From positions 2,518,920 through 2,582,919 of the forward strand of contig NZ_LR593887.1 of the NCBI RefSeq assembly GCF_901538355.1: a stretch of 64,000 nt of DNA, given 5' to 3'. Shown here in pieces: positions 54,081 through 62,427 of the stretch. The notes under the pieces were generated by a model. The model worked only from the letters and a program-made list of their open reading frames with translations. It was not told the DNA's origin and searched no databases. The position numbers and the translations under genes were made by a program. The DNA comes from Tuwongella immobilis (lineage in GTDB: Bacteria; Planctomycetota; Planctomycetia; Gemmatales; Gemmataceae). Each line of letters begins with the position of its first letter. The stretch's first letter is position 1.

Positions 54081-54130
54081 AGCCACGAATTGCTCGGACA
54101 ATGGTTCGGGTGATTCGTGGCTCACTTTTT
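54081..54130 (+). terminator. Rho-independent terminator after secreted-protein gene
   Basis: AGCCACGAAT (54081-54090) is perfectly complementary to ATTCGTGGCT (54113-54122), with a 22-base loop, and a TTTTT run starts 4 bp later (54126-54130). It lies 32 bp after the stop codon of the gene at 53048-54049. Confidence 0.72.
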
Positions 54131-54221
54131 CGCCTTTCTCCTGCCTCGTTCACTACTTTTCGCCACGAGCCGACTAAAATAACTCCGCATTGCTCTCGCG
54201 CATTGAGGAGATTGGGTTCGC

Positions 54222-55442
54222 ATGAATGACGTGGAATTAACCGTTGGCCGGTCTCGGTGGACTGTCTCCATTCCCCCCGAGAAGCGGGTTCCGCTGCACC
54301 CGGAAGGGACCGGCAACCCCATCGCCCCGGTACGGCTGTTGTTGCAACAAGCGTTGCAGCAGCCCATTCGCTTCGAGCCACTCCGACGCATCCTCACGCC
54401 TGATGATTCGATCGTCATTGTGTTCGATGAGCGATTGCCCCAATGCGTGACCTTACTTCAAGGGGTGGTCGAAGAGTTACAGTCCGCAGGAATCGCCCCC
54501 GGACAAATCACCGTCTTGACCGCTCCAGGAGCGCAACAGGCGTGGTTGGATGATCTTCCGGAATCGTTGCGCGAGATTCGGCGACTGGTGCATGCTCCCG
54601 AAGATCGCCAGCAGCTCGCCTATCTCGCATCCACCCAGGCCGGACGGCGACTCTATTGGAATTCCGCGTTGGTCGAAGCGGATCAGATTCTCGTGCTGAC
54701 CAGCCACCGCCCCGATTTGGTTGCGGGGGAACTGAGCGGAACTACCGCACTTTGGCCGCGATTCAGCGATCAGGCGACCATTGATGAATGGGCCGCGCGT
54801 TGGGAACGCAAATCTCGCAACGATTATGCCCACGATCTCCAAGAAGAAGCACTGGAAGCGGCATCGCTCTTGGGGATTCCATTCATGATCGAAGTCATCG
54901 AATCATCGCAAGATTCGATTGATTCGATTCTCGCGGGATTATCCGAGATTACGCCCGATGTGCGCTCGCAACATTTGCAGCGCTGGGGGAATACGATCCA
55001 TCAGCGGGCATCGCTGGTGATTGCGACAATCTCCGGTGATCCGCGTCGTCACGATTTCGATGACATTTGTCGTGCCCTTCGCGCGGCCCGAAAAGCCGTT
55101 GATCCGGGGGGATGGTTGCTGTTGCTCACGGAAATCCATCCGAATTTTCCCGAATCGATGCAAGCGCTTCGCCATGCCGATGATCCGGCTGATGCGATTC
55201 GCCCGCTGTCCAAACGCAAAGGATTGGATCGAGTTCCCGCGCTCGATTGGGCATTGGCGGCGAATCGGGCCAGGTTGGCGCTGGCCGTCGATCTTGATCC
55301 CGAGACACTCGAAGATTTGGCTGCACTGCATGTTGCCGATGTTCGCTCGGTTCAGCGATTGATTGATTCATGCGATTCGGTGCTGGTCCTGCCCGACGCT
55401 CATCAGATCCGCTTACGACTTTCGGATGCTCCCACCACCTGA
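54222..55442 (+). CDS. LarA-like (DUF2088 fold) protein lacking nickel-pincer residues
   Basis: 406 aa. The N-terminal LTPDDSIVIVFDERLPQCVTLL matches the lactate racemase LarA start pattern (VVxxDxTRP). LVLTSHRPDLVAGELSGTT corresponds to the LarA block ITEGFIEPHFFAGFSGGRK. In LarA this block carries the His and Lys that bind the nickel-pincer cofactor; here the positions read Asp and Thr. The ATGxH segment reads TAPGA, so the third His is absent too. This suggests a LarA-fold protein without LarA catalysis. The gene is followed at 11 bp by a YgfZ-like gene, so a link to folate or Fe-S metabolism is possible. GAGGAG is 11 bp before ATG. Confidence 0.7.
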   Translation: MNDVELTVGRSRWTVSIPPEKRVPLHPEGTGNPIAPVRLLLQQALQQPIRFEPLRRILTPDDSIVIVFDERLPQCVTLLQGVVEELQSAGIAPGQITVLTAPGAQQAWLDDLPESLREIRRLVHAPEDRQQLAYLASTQAGRRLYWNSALVEADQILVLTSHRPDLVAGELSGTTALWPRFSDQATIDEWAARWERKSRNDYAHDLQEEALEAASLLGIPFMIEVIESSQDSIDSILAGLSEITPDVRSQHLQRWGNTIHQRASLVIATISGDPRRHDFDDICRALRAARKAVDPGGWLLLLTEIHPNFPESMQALRHADDPADAIRPLSKRKGLDRVPALDWALAANRARLALAVDLDPETLEDLAALHVADVRSVQRLIDSCDSVLVLPDAHQIRLRLSDAPTT

Positions 55443-55453
55443 AGGAATCCAAC

Positions 55454-56554
55454 ATGACCGCACGCACTCCGATTGCAGCGTGGGCTCAAGCTCACGGCGC
55501 AACCTTTGGCCAATTCGCGGGTTGGGAAATGCCCGCGCATTACGGGGATCTTGCCGGCGAATATCGGGCGACACTCGATTCGGCGGCATTGTTCGATTAC
55601 TCGTATGCTGGTAAACTCGAATTGTCGGGTCCGGATGCGCCATCGTTTCTGGGGAATCTCTCCACCAACGACATCGCCAGTCTGCCACTCGGCGGCGGAT
55701 GCGAGACCTATTTCTGCGATCATCGTGCGAAAGTGCAGCATGCCGGGTGGGTCTATCGGGTTCTGCTCGATGGCATGCGAAATGGGTTTTGGTTGGATAC
55801 GACGCCGGGCCGCGATGAATTATTGATTCGACATCTGGATCGCTATCTGATCTCTGAAGCGGTCGAGATGGTCAATCGCACGACGCAGTTTGCCCAGTTT
55901 CACTTGGCCGGTCCGCGAGCGAAAGCGATACTCGCCGAAGCGATCGGTTCCGACCTGCCGGAACTCGACGAATTCCTGCACATGGAACGCACCATTGGCG
56001 CGAATGCGGTTGTGAGTCTGCGGCGGCACGATCCACTGGGGGTGCCCGGATATGATTTAGTCTGTACGAATGAGCGAGCGGAAGCGGTCGTTCGCATGCT
56101 CGTCGATTCGCTGGGTGCCCAGCCTGCCGGGTTGGAAACCTACGAAACCCTCCGAATCGAGGCCGGAACGCCAATTTACGGAATCGACATCGACGAGAAT
56201 CGCTTTGTGATGGAAGTCGCAAATGCGTTGCGGGCCGTGAGTTATCGCAAAGGGTGCTACCTGGGCCAGGAGCCAATCGTGATGGCGCGGGATCGCGCGG
56301 GCTTCGTTAATCGCTCGTTTTTGGGAATGACGGTCTCCCGCGAAGAGCCGCTGCCAGCAGGCACGAAGGTGATGCGCGAAAACACCGAGGTGGGAATCAT
56401 CACCTCGTCGATCCGCGCTCCCGGGCGATCGAACGCAGTGGCAATTGGCTACCTGCGCCGAGGTCATCAAGACATTGGCACGATCTTGGAAGCAGACGTC
56501 AATGGCGTGCGGGTTCCGGTGACCGTCGCGGGCTTTCCGGTGAATCGGAGCTGA
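55454..56554 (+). CDS. ygfZ: YgfZ/GcvT-like folate-binding Fe-S assembly protein
   Basis: 366 aa from ATG 55454 (GAAGGA upstream). Aminomethyltransferase fold with the YgfZ signature KGCYLGQEP near residue 265, which contains the Cys essential for YgfZ function. N-terminal residues TFGQFAGWEMPAHYGDLAGEYRA resemble GcvT. YgfZ helps build or repair [4Fe-4S] clusters with folate as cofactor. No other glycine-cleavage gene is nearby, which supports YgfZ over a true T-protein. The stop directly abuts the stop of the convergent gene (TGATTA). Confidence 0.88.
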   Translation: MTARTPIAAWAQAHGATFGQFAGWEMPAHYGDLAGEYRATLDSAALFDYSYAGKLELSGPDAPSFLGNLSTNDIASLPLGGGCETYFCDHRAKVQHAGWVYRVLLDGMRNGFWLDTTPGRDELLIRHLDRYLISEAVEMVNRTTQFAQFHLAGPRAKAILAEAIGSDLPELDEFLHMERTIGANAVVSLRRHDPLGVPGYDLVCTNERAEAVVRMLVDSLGAQPAGLETYETLRIEAGTPIYGIDIDENRFVMEVANALRAVSYRKGCYLGQEPIVMARDRAGFVNRSFLGMTVSREEPLPAGTKVMRENTEVGIITSSIRAPGRSNAVAIGYLRRGHQDIGTILEADVNGVRVPVTVAGFPVNRS

Positions 56555-57319
56555 TTAGGCATTGGAGTGGGCGGCTTCCATTGGCGGATGACTGGGCGGC
56601 GGGCCGGTCATCCACGCATCCCATTCTTCGGGATGTTCGGACACGACCGCGATGGCCCGTTGAACGTCGGGATCGCGGAGAATTTGTGTCGTTAACAATT
56701 CGCCATGATGCCGATTTTCGATCGCGGTACAGAGTCGAGCGGCCCACATTGCGCGTGAGAATTCCTGAGCCGCGAGCAATTCCGGGACGGCATCCGCAAA
56801 GGTCGCCGTTCCGTAAATCGATTCGGGATCGGGAGGCGGCGTCAATTGTGTGGTCGTCCACGTCGCCGGATCGCTGCTTCCGAGTGCGTGTTGGCCCAAC
56901 ACCCAGCGAATTTGCGCATGTCGCCGATTGCCGCGCAGGACGAACTTTCGGAATCCTAAAATGATTGATTGTATTGTCAGAAGAATTATGAACTGTCCGA
57001 TCGCGTCTTTTCGGGGAATGTTGTTGGCCACTGCAGCGATTCCACCAATGGTGAACAACCATAAAATCCCGAGCAGCCAGCGATTCAGGAATGCTGCCAA
57101 GACGAATCGCCACGACCAGCGCAGCGGAATCTCCTGAGCGTCATTGGGTTCGCCCAGAATTGATGTTGCGGTGTTGCTGGTGTGGACAATGCGGATGGGA
57201 ATCAACGGAAGTAGCATGACCGTCACGGCAACCACGCTATCGCGATCGTAACGCCCTTGGCTCCACGAGACATTTCCGCGTTTGCCGCATTTGCCGATAC
57301 CAATTCCGTGGAAGAACAT
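56555..57319 (-). CDS. Two-TM membrane protein of unknown function
   Basis: 254 aa from ATG 57319; an ATG at 57346 is an alternative. Begins MFFHGIGIGKCGKRGNVSW, a Cys-containing juxtamembrane region. Two membrane helices (about residues 72-95, FVLAAFLNRWLLGILWLFTIGG; and 108-128, IGQFIILLTIQSIILGF) are followed by a cytosolic helical domain with ATFADAVPELLAAQEFSRAMWAARLC. No catalytic motif is seen. The stop abuts the YgfZ stop on the other strand. Function unknown. Confidence 0.65.
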   Translation of the reverse strand: MFFHGIGIGKCGKRGNVSWSQGRYDRDSVVAVTVMLLPLIPIRIVHTSNTATSILGEPNDAQEIPLRWSWRFVLAAFLNRWLLGILWLFTIGGIAAVANNIPRKDAIGQFIILLTIQSIILGFRKFVLRGNRRHAQIRWVLGQHALGSSDPATWTTTQLTPPPDPESIYGTATFADAVPELLAAQEFSRAMWAARLCTAIENRHHGELLTTQILRDPDVQRAIAVVSEHPEEWDAWMTGPPPSHPPMEAAHSNA

Positions 57320-57712
57320 GCCCGAAACTCCCGATTCACCGGTCATCCTGTCGCAATTGTAGAATATCGGTTCAACAGATGCGAACGAATCGTGGGAAAA
57401 ATTCCGGGAACAAACTCGCTGGATTCAACCTGCAAATCGCGTCAGCGGAATGCAGCAAAATCCCACAGCCGTGCTGTATCGAAACCGAACAATTGGCGAG
57501 TCGGAATCCTGACCTCCGCAGTCAAGTCAGTGAAAATAAAAAAATCGCTTGGCATAACTCTCGATGAATTCACAACTTAGATGAATCGGTCAGAAATCTT
57601 CGTCCAACTGATTCGGATTGGCATTGAGACTGCATATCTTTCTCAGCGTCGAAACGGAAGCGAGTCCCGAATCGACAAGACTGAATTTCACACCCCAACT
57701 ACGCCTTCCTAC

Positions 57713-57766
57713 AGGGCACGAGAAGGGTCTGGATTGCGAGTCCCAGACCCAAATTTCTCGTGCCCT
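57713..57766. repeat. Long imperfect inverted repeat upstream of dnaJ
   Basis: Left arm AGGGCACGAGAAGGGTCTGG (57713-57732) pairs with the right arm in 57743-57766 (CCAGACCC, a four-base bulge AAAT, then TTCTCGTGCCCT). About 20 pairs; loop ATTGCGAGTC. No T tract follows, so it is not an obvious terminator. Confidence 0.7.
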
Positions 57767-57824
57767 CATCTCTTATCTCATTCTTTGACTAAAGATTTTT
57801 CAATGGTTGGTGCCTATCATCCGG

Positions 57825-57844
57825 ATGCACAGGATCCTGTGCAT
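57825..57844. promoter_or_regulatory. Perfect 20-bp palindrome, candidate operator
   Basis: ATGCACAGGATCCTGTGCAT is a perfect 20-bp palindrome, 107 bp before the dnaJ ATG. The expected chance occurrence of a given-length perfect palindrome of 20 bp in 64 kb is below 0.1. It could be a binding site of a dimeric regulator. Confidence 0.55.
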
Positions 57845-57951
57845 GCGAATCGGTTTGGGGCTATGCTGGTGAGAATTCGTGAGCTAAAATAATGTCACGG
57901 GAATGGAACAACAGTGGATTGGATCGTGACGGCCTTTGAGCCGAGGTAGCC

Positions 57952-58863
57952 ATGCCGCGCGATTGGTACGATGTGTTGAGCGTTCCGAGGAATGCCAGTT
58001 CCGAGGAAATTACAAAAGCGTATCGAAAATTGGCCCGAAAATATCATCCCGATCGCAACCCGGGAGATAAGCAGGCCGAGGCTTCCTTCAAAGAAGTCCA
58101 AAATGCTTACGATGTTTTAAGCGATAGCACCAAGCGTGCCGAATACGATCAATATGGCCATTCCGGGGCACCCAAATTCGGCCCAGGCGGTCCCGGGGGC
58201 GGATTCGGCGGATTCCCCGGTCAGGGGCAACAAGTTGACCCACGCATGGCCGAAGAGTTGTTCGGGCAAATCTTCGGTGGCGGCGGTGGCTCGTTCGAGG
58301 ATCTGCTCGGCGGCGGTGGAGCGGGACGGCGTCGCGGTCGGCGAGCGGCCCCGCAAGATGTCGAAGTGGAAACCGAAGTCCCGTTTATGGTTGCGGCGAA
58401 TGGAGGCACGGTAAACCTGGCTGTGAGTGATCGAGAAATTTCGGTCAAAATTCCGGCAGGATTCCCCAGCGGCAAGAAGCTTCGCGTCGCGGGAATGGCC
58501 CCAGGCGGTGGGGATATTCACGTTCGTGTGACGGTTGCGGATCACCCGTACTTCCGTCGTGAAGGCAACGATATCATCGTCGAAGTGCCGATTAGCACCA
58601 CCGAAGCAATGCTTGGATGCAAAGTTGAAGCACCGTTAATCGATGGGAAGACGGTTGTGGCCAAGGTGCCGCCCGGAACGTCGAGCGGTGCCCGGTTGCG
58701 AGTGCGGGGCAAAGGAATCAACGGCGGCGATCAGTATTTGCAATTCAAAATCGTGGCCACGGCACCGGCGAACGATCGGGCCAAGGAATTGCTCGAAGAA
58801 TTGCAAACCATTCAAGGGCAAGATGTTCGGGCCGCGATGCCTTGGACCAACGCCGCAGGATAA
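57952..58863 (+). CDS. CbpA-type DnaJ co-chaperone (no zinc finger)
   Basis: 303 aa. J domain at residues 1-70 with the HPD motif at 32-34 (YHPDRNPGD). A Gly/Phe-rich linker (about 75-110) follows, then a C-terminal substrate-binding half with [20 protein letters not shown]. The Cys-rich zinc finger of DnaJ (CxxCxGxG repeats) is absent, so this is a type II J protein like CbpA. It stimulates DnaK ATPase. Next gene is rnpA 7 bp downstream. Length suits CbpA (about 306 aa). Confidence 0.93.
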   Translation: MPRDWYDVLSVPRNASSEEITKAYRKLARKYHPDRNPGDKQAEASFKEVQNAYDVLSDSTKRAEYDQYGHSGAPKFGPGGPGGGFGGFPGQGQQVDPRMAEELFGQIFGGGGGSFEDLLGGGGAGRRRGRRAAPQDVEVETEVPFMVAANGGTVNLAVSDREISVKIPAGFPSGKKLRVAGMAPGGGDIHVRVTVADHPYFRREGNDIIVEVPISTTEAMLGCKVEAPLIDGKTVVAKVPPGTSSGARLRVRGKGINGGDQYLQFKIVATAPANDRAKELLEELQTIQGQDVRAAMPWTNAAG

Positions 58864-58870
58864 GTCTTCC

Positions 58871-59260
58871 ATGTCGTCCGAATCGGAACCGCGACCGCCT
58901 GCCACATTTCGCCCGTGGGAGCATCTGAAATCGCCGAAACAATTTGAGGCGATCTACGCGGCCAAGCGTTCGGCGAGCGATGGTGTGCTGATCGTCTATG
59001 CCGCGCGGAACGATCTGCCGCATTTGCGGATCGGGTTATCGGTTTCGCGCCGCGTCGGCAATGCGGTCAAACGGAATCGGATCAAACGGCTATTCCGCGA
59101 GGCATTCCGTTTGAGTAAATCCGAGTTGCCGCCGGGATTGGATCTGATTCTCATCCCCCGTGCGGGCAAGACGTTGGAGCTGGAGCAGATCCGCGCATCG
59201 CTGGTGAAATTGGTATCGCAATTGCGTCGTCGCGTGTTGCGAAGCGAGACCCCATCATGA
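58871..59260 (+). CDS. rnpA: Ribonuclease P protein component
   Basis: 129 aa from ATG 58871. The motif [28 protein letters not shown] is the RnpA RNA-binding signature (RNR). Basic protein that binds the RNase P RNA, which cuts the 5' leader of tRNAs. In most bacteria rnpA lies between rpmH and yidD/yidC. Here the upstream neighbour is a DnaJ-like gene and no rpmH is seen. The stop overlaps the yidD start (ATGA). Confidence 0.94.
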   Translation: MSSESEPRPPATFRPWEHLKSPKQFEAIYAAKRSASDGVLIVYAARNDLPHLRIGLSVSRRVGNAVKRNRIKRLFREAFRLSKSELPPGLDLILIPRAGKTLELEQIRASLVKLVSQLRRRVLRSETPS

Positions 59261-59487
59261 AACGGCTGCTCGTCTGGGGGCTGACTCGGATTCTGATTGG
59301 ACTAGTGCGGTTTTATCAATATTGCATTCGTCCCATCCTTCCGCCGATGTGTCGGTTCATGCCGAGCTGTTCGGAATATATGATTCTGGCGATCCAGAAA
59401 TATGGCCCGATCATCGGCACTTGGAAGGGCTGTCGGCGATTGTGTCGATGCCATCCGTGGCATCCGGGTGGGTTTGATCCGCCGTAA
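59257..59487 (+). CDS. yidD: Membrane protein insertion efficiency factor YidD
   Basis: 76 aa. [35 protein letters not shown] contains (in parts) the YidD pattern RFxPSCSxY with its conserved Cys residues; [14 protein letters not shown] closes the motif. YidD helps YidC and Sec insert membrane proteins. yidC itself is not seen nearby. It overlaps rnpA by 4 bp. The convergent CPBP-protease gene ends 15 bp downstream. Confidence 0.95.
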   Translation: MKRLLVWGLTRILIGLVRFYQYCIRPILPPMCRFMPSCSEYMILAIQKYGPIIGTWKGCRRLCRCHPWHPGGFDPP

Positions 59488-59502
59488 GTCCCAATCGGGC
59501 AA

Positions 59503-60498
59503 TTACTTCAGGATGAGGATTTGCACGATGGAGACGCTGTTGAACATCGCGTGAATGAGGATCGGCGGCAGCAGCGATCCGCTGGCGAGCGTGACCCGCC
59601 CCAGAACCATCGCCAACACGAACAACGGAATCGGCGAAGGCCATACGCTGGCATGGAGCGCGGCAAACAACGCCGAGCTGGCCCAGATCGCGGCCGTCTG
59701 GACGTCGTGTCGTCGGCGGATGCGCAGATACCACGGCATGAGCAGGATCAGAAACGCCGACGATCCAAAGCGGTTGATGATTTCCGGGAGCGTTTCCGGA
59801 ATGGATGCGCCGAGCACCGGCAGAAAAATGGCCGAGGCATAGACCACATCACAGCCCGCCTCATTTTGTGCGATCGAACGAAGAATCGCTCCGCGAAAGG
59901 CGAGTTCCTCCACGATTGGTGCCACAATCGCCGCTTGAATGATGATTAACGCCAGCATTCCCGGCGAAGCATTTTCGGCCATCGTGGAAAGGTCATGTTC
60001 GTCTGGTTTCATTTGAATCAACCCACCCAACAGCACCGGCACCCCAAATGCAGCAATCACCATCGGGGTACACCACCGCCAGGTTCGCATTCCAGTGAGA
60101 ATGTCGTGAGCGATACCGGAACCGAAGAGTCCAAAGGCGTGTCGTGATTCGGGATTCCGCCAACGGAACAGCACGCTGAAGAACATCAGTTGGAATGGAA
60201 AGGCGAGTGACGCGGTAATGAGCGAAATTTGGTTGGACTCCGCGTCGGAACGTGGCACACCGTCCGGAAGTTCGGGCAAATCCAGAAGTTGACGGGCTGG
60301 TTGAGACGCCAGGAGCGTGATGAAGAGATAGCCGATGAACATGAGGATGATTTCGATTCCCCCCCAGGTTGGTGGTACATTCGGACGAGCAATGGGTTGA
60401 GCTTGTCGGGAGAGCCACCAGACGATTGGTGCGGTGCTGGCCACGAGAATCAGCCAGCCTGCCATCAGTTGGCCAAGACCCCAGACGAGTTCCATCAT
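59503..60498 (-). CDS. CPBP-family intramembrane metalloprotease
   Basis: 331 aa from ATG 60498; ATG 60495 is an alternative. Multi-pass membrane protein. The abortive-infection/CAAX motif 1 reads VEELAFRGAIL (EExxxR), motif 2 FAALHASVW (FxxxH), and motif 3 HAMFNS (HxxxN). These carry the glutamate and histidines of the active site. Members cleave prenylated or other membrane proteins; some protect against bacteriocins. Substrate unknown. Divergent from trpC, with 91 bp between the starts. Confidence 0.9.
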   Translation of the reverse strand: MMELVWGLGQLMAGWLILVASTAPIVWWLSRQAQPIARPNVPPTWGGIEIILMFIGYLFITLLASQPARQLLDLPELPDGVPRSDAESNQISLITASLAFPFQLMFFSVLFRWRNPESRHAFGLFGSGIAHDILTGMRTWRWCTPMVIAAFGVPVLLGGLIQMKPDEHDLSTMAENASPGMLALIIIQAAIVAPIVEELAFRGAILRSIAQNEAGCDVVYASAIFLPVLGASIPETLPEIINRFGSSAFLILLMPWYLRIRRRHDVQTAAIWASSALFAALHASVWPSPIPLFVLAMVLGRVTLASGSLLPPILIHAMFNSVSIVQILILK

Positions 60499-60589
60499 CG
60501 CTACGTATCCCCTGGGAAAACGGTTTCGAGCCGGTATGCTGAGAAGGATACCGTTTTTCGAGCGGTTTGTCCTTGCGGAGCTGACGCCG

Positions 60590-61453
60590 ATGCCAACGAT
60601 TTTAGACGAGATTATCACGCAGAAACATCGTGAGATTGAGACGGCCAAGCGGACCATCTCCGAACAAGCGTTGGAAGCGCGAATCGAGAATCCCCGCAAC
60701 GAACTGCCGGAACTCCGCGATTTCACGGGTCAATTGCGAAATGCGGTCGGAATCGGCGTCATTGCCGAAGTGAAAAAGGCTTCGCCCTCCGCCGGGTTGA
60801 TTCGAGCCGACTTTCATCCCCAACAGATTGCCCAAATTTATACCCAATTCGGGGCCAATTGCATTAGTGTGTTGACGGATGAACATTTCTTTCAGGGGAA
60901 TCTCGCCTATTTGCAACAGATTCGAGAAGTGGTTTCAACCCCGTTGTTGCGAAAAGATTTTATCGTCGATCGCTACCAATTGTTGGAAGCGCGAGTCTTC
61001 GGGGCCGATGCGGTGTTATTAATCGCAGAGTGTCTGCCCGGTGATACGTTGGCGATGTTATATCGCCAAGCGCGGCAGTTGGGCCTGCATGTGTTAGTCG
61101 AACTGCACGATGCCCATGAGGTCAATCGGGTGGTGGATACCGGGGCGGAGTTGATTGGCGTGAACAATCGGGATCTCCGCACCTTTGAAACGCGGTTGGA
61201 ACACACCCTGACACTCGCGGAACAGATCCCAGCGGATCGGCTCTTGATTAGCGAAAGTGGCATTCGTACCAGCGCCGATGTGATGCGGCTCAAGGCCGGC
61301 GGATCGCGCGGGATTCTCGTGGGTGAGTCGTTGATGCGGGCAGCGGATATTGGCCAGGCGTTGCAGCAACTCATTGGCCCGATTCGATTTCCGACGAATG
61401 ACGCAGCGGGAAGGGCGGATGGCGATTCCGGTTCGGGGACGGGGATTTCGTGA
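60590..61453 (+). CDS. trpC: Indole-3-glycerol-phosphate synthase
   Basis: 287 aa from ATG 60590, with GGAG 9 bp upstream. TIM barrel with the catalytic lysine in VIAEVKKASPSAG, a second lysine in LLRKDFIVD, glutamate in LVELHD and the phosphate-binding SESGI and GGSRGILVGESL loops. It converts CdRP to indole-3-glycerol phosphate in tryptophan synthesis. No other trp gene lies nearby. The TrpF-like gene is 36 kb away. Confidence 0.95.
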   Translation: MPTILDEIITQKHREIETAKRTISEQALEARIENPRNELPELRDFTGQLRNAVGIGVIAEVKKASPSAGLIRADFHPQQIAQIYTQFGANCISVLTDEHFFQGNLAYLQQIREVVSTPLLRKDFIVDRYQLLEARVFGADAVLLIAECLPGDTLAMLYRQARQLGLHVLVELHDAHEVNRVVDTGAELIGVNNRDLRTFETRLEHTLTLAEQIPADRLLISESGIRTSADVMRLKAGGSRGILVGESLMRAADIGQALQQLIGPIRFPTNDAAGRADGDSGSGTGIS

Positions 61454-61635
61454 ATTCGACGGTCCGTGACGCCGTCAAAAGAGGGGCACCGAATCGAAGC
61501 CGACGCCGCGATTTTGGTCGATTTTGATTTTTCAGAATTGGAGAGTGGCACCGTCGAATCGCTTATGTTACGGTGAACTCAGATGTGGGTTTGGCCTGTG
61601 ATAATCGACTGCTCTCCACTCGAAGGCGATTCCTC

Positions 61636-62388
61636 ATGCACGTGAGATGGTTGACATTTCTAACGGGTTTGGTTGCGCTGGTTTGCATTCCTTCGTTGAG
61701 TTTTGCGGAAAAGCCCATGACCGGATTTTTGAATCGGGAATTTAAGAATTCGGACGGCACGATTTCCAAGTATGTGATTTTCGTCCCTCACGATTATTCG
61801 CCGGAAAAACCGGTTCCGACCATCCTATTTTTGCATGGCTCGGGTGAGACGGGGACTGACGGTCTGAAACAGACGACCGTTGGACTGCCGAATGCGATTC
61901 GCAAACAAGAAAAGACGTTCCCATTTCTCACGATTATGCCGCAAGCATCGCCGGTTTCCCCGGTGCGTGATCGTTGGTTTGCCGGGCAACCCAACGGGGA
62001 TCGCGCCATGGCGATTCTGAAGGAAGTCGAACAAGAATTTAAGGTCGATTCCAAGCGGATTTATCTGACTGGATTATCGATGGGCGGCTTTGGCACCTGG
62101 AATTTAGCCGCCGCGTATCCCAAACGATTTGCCGCGATTGTCCCCGTGTGTGGCGGGGGCGATCCGAAATCTGCGGAAAAAATCAAAGAGATTCCCTGCT
62201 GGTGTTTTCACGGAGATGAAGATAAAGCCGTGAATGTCAAACTCTCACGCGAGATGATTCAAGCGTTGAAAGCGGCAGGAGCGAACCCGAAATATACCGA
62301 ATATCCCGGCGTTGGACACAATAGCTGGGATGCGGCATATGGAACCGCCGAATTGTATCCCTGGTTGCTGAGCCATCAATCGCCGTGA
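61636..62388 (+). CDS. Secreted LpqC/dienelactone-hydrolase-like esterase
   Basis: 250 aa from ATG 61636; signal peptide RWLTFLTGLVALVCIPSLSFA. Alpha/beta-hydrolase fold with oxyanion-hole motif LHGSGE, nucleophile GLSMGG, acid in HGDEDKAV and His in GVGHNSWD. The family includes poly(3-hydroxybutyrate) depolymerase and feruloyl esterase-like LpqC enzymes. It hydrolyses an ester in the periplasm or outside the cell. The oxidoreductase gene starts 39 bp after the stop. Confidence 0.88.
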   Translation: MHVRWLTFLTGLVALVCIPSLSFAEKPMTGFLNREFKNSDGTISKYVIFVPHDYSPEKPVPTILFLHGSGETGTDGLKQTTVGLPNAIRKQEKTFPFLTIMPQASPVSPVRDRWFAGQPNGDRAMAILKEVEQEFKVDSKRIYLTGLSMGGFGTWNLAAAYPKRFAAIVPVCGGGDPKSAEKIKEIPCWCFHGDEDKAVNVKLSREMIQALKAAGANPKYTEYPGVGHNSWDAAYGTAELYPWLLSHQSP

Positions 62389-62427
62389 TTGGTTCATCAT
62401 CCGTTTGCTCTTCTGGAGATCCTCAGG

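Larger units (their letters stand above)
57320..57951. other. Divergent 630-bp region with two unusual palindromes
   Basis: Between the membrane-protein gene (minus) and dnaJ (plus). It holds a 19-bp imperfect hairpin (57713-57766) and a perfect 20-bp palindrome (57825-57844). Several A/T-rich stretches such as GAAAATAAAAAAATCG lie near 57540. No gene in 57350-57700 is supported. Confidence 0.5.

Noticed and set aside
55454-56554. Glycine-cleavage T protein (gcvT)
   Set aside because: The KGCYxGQE motif and absence of gcvH/gcvP neighbours favour YgfZ.
57581-57892. 103-residue plus-strand frame upstream of dnaJ
   Set aside because: It contains the long inverted repeat and the palindrome, which are better explained as regulatory; no start signal.
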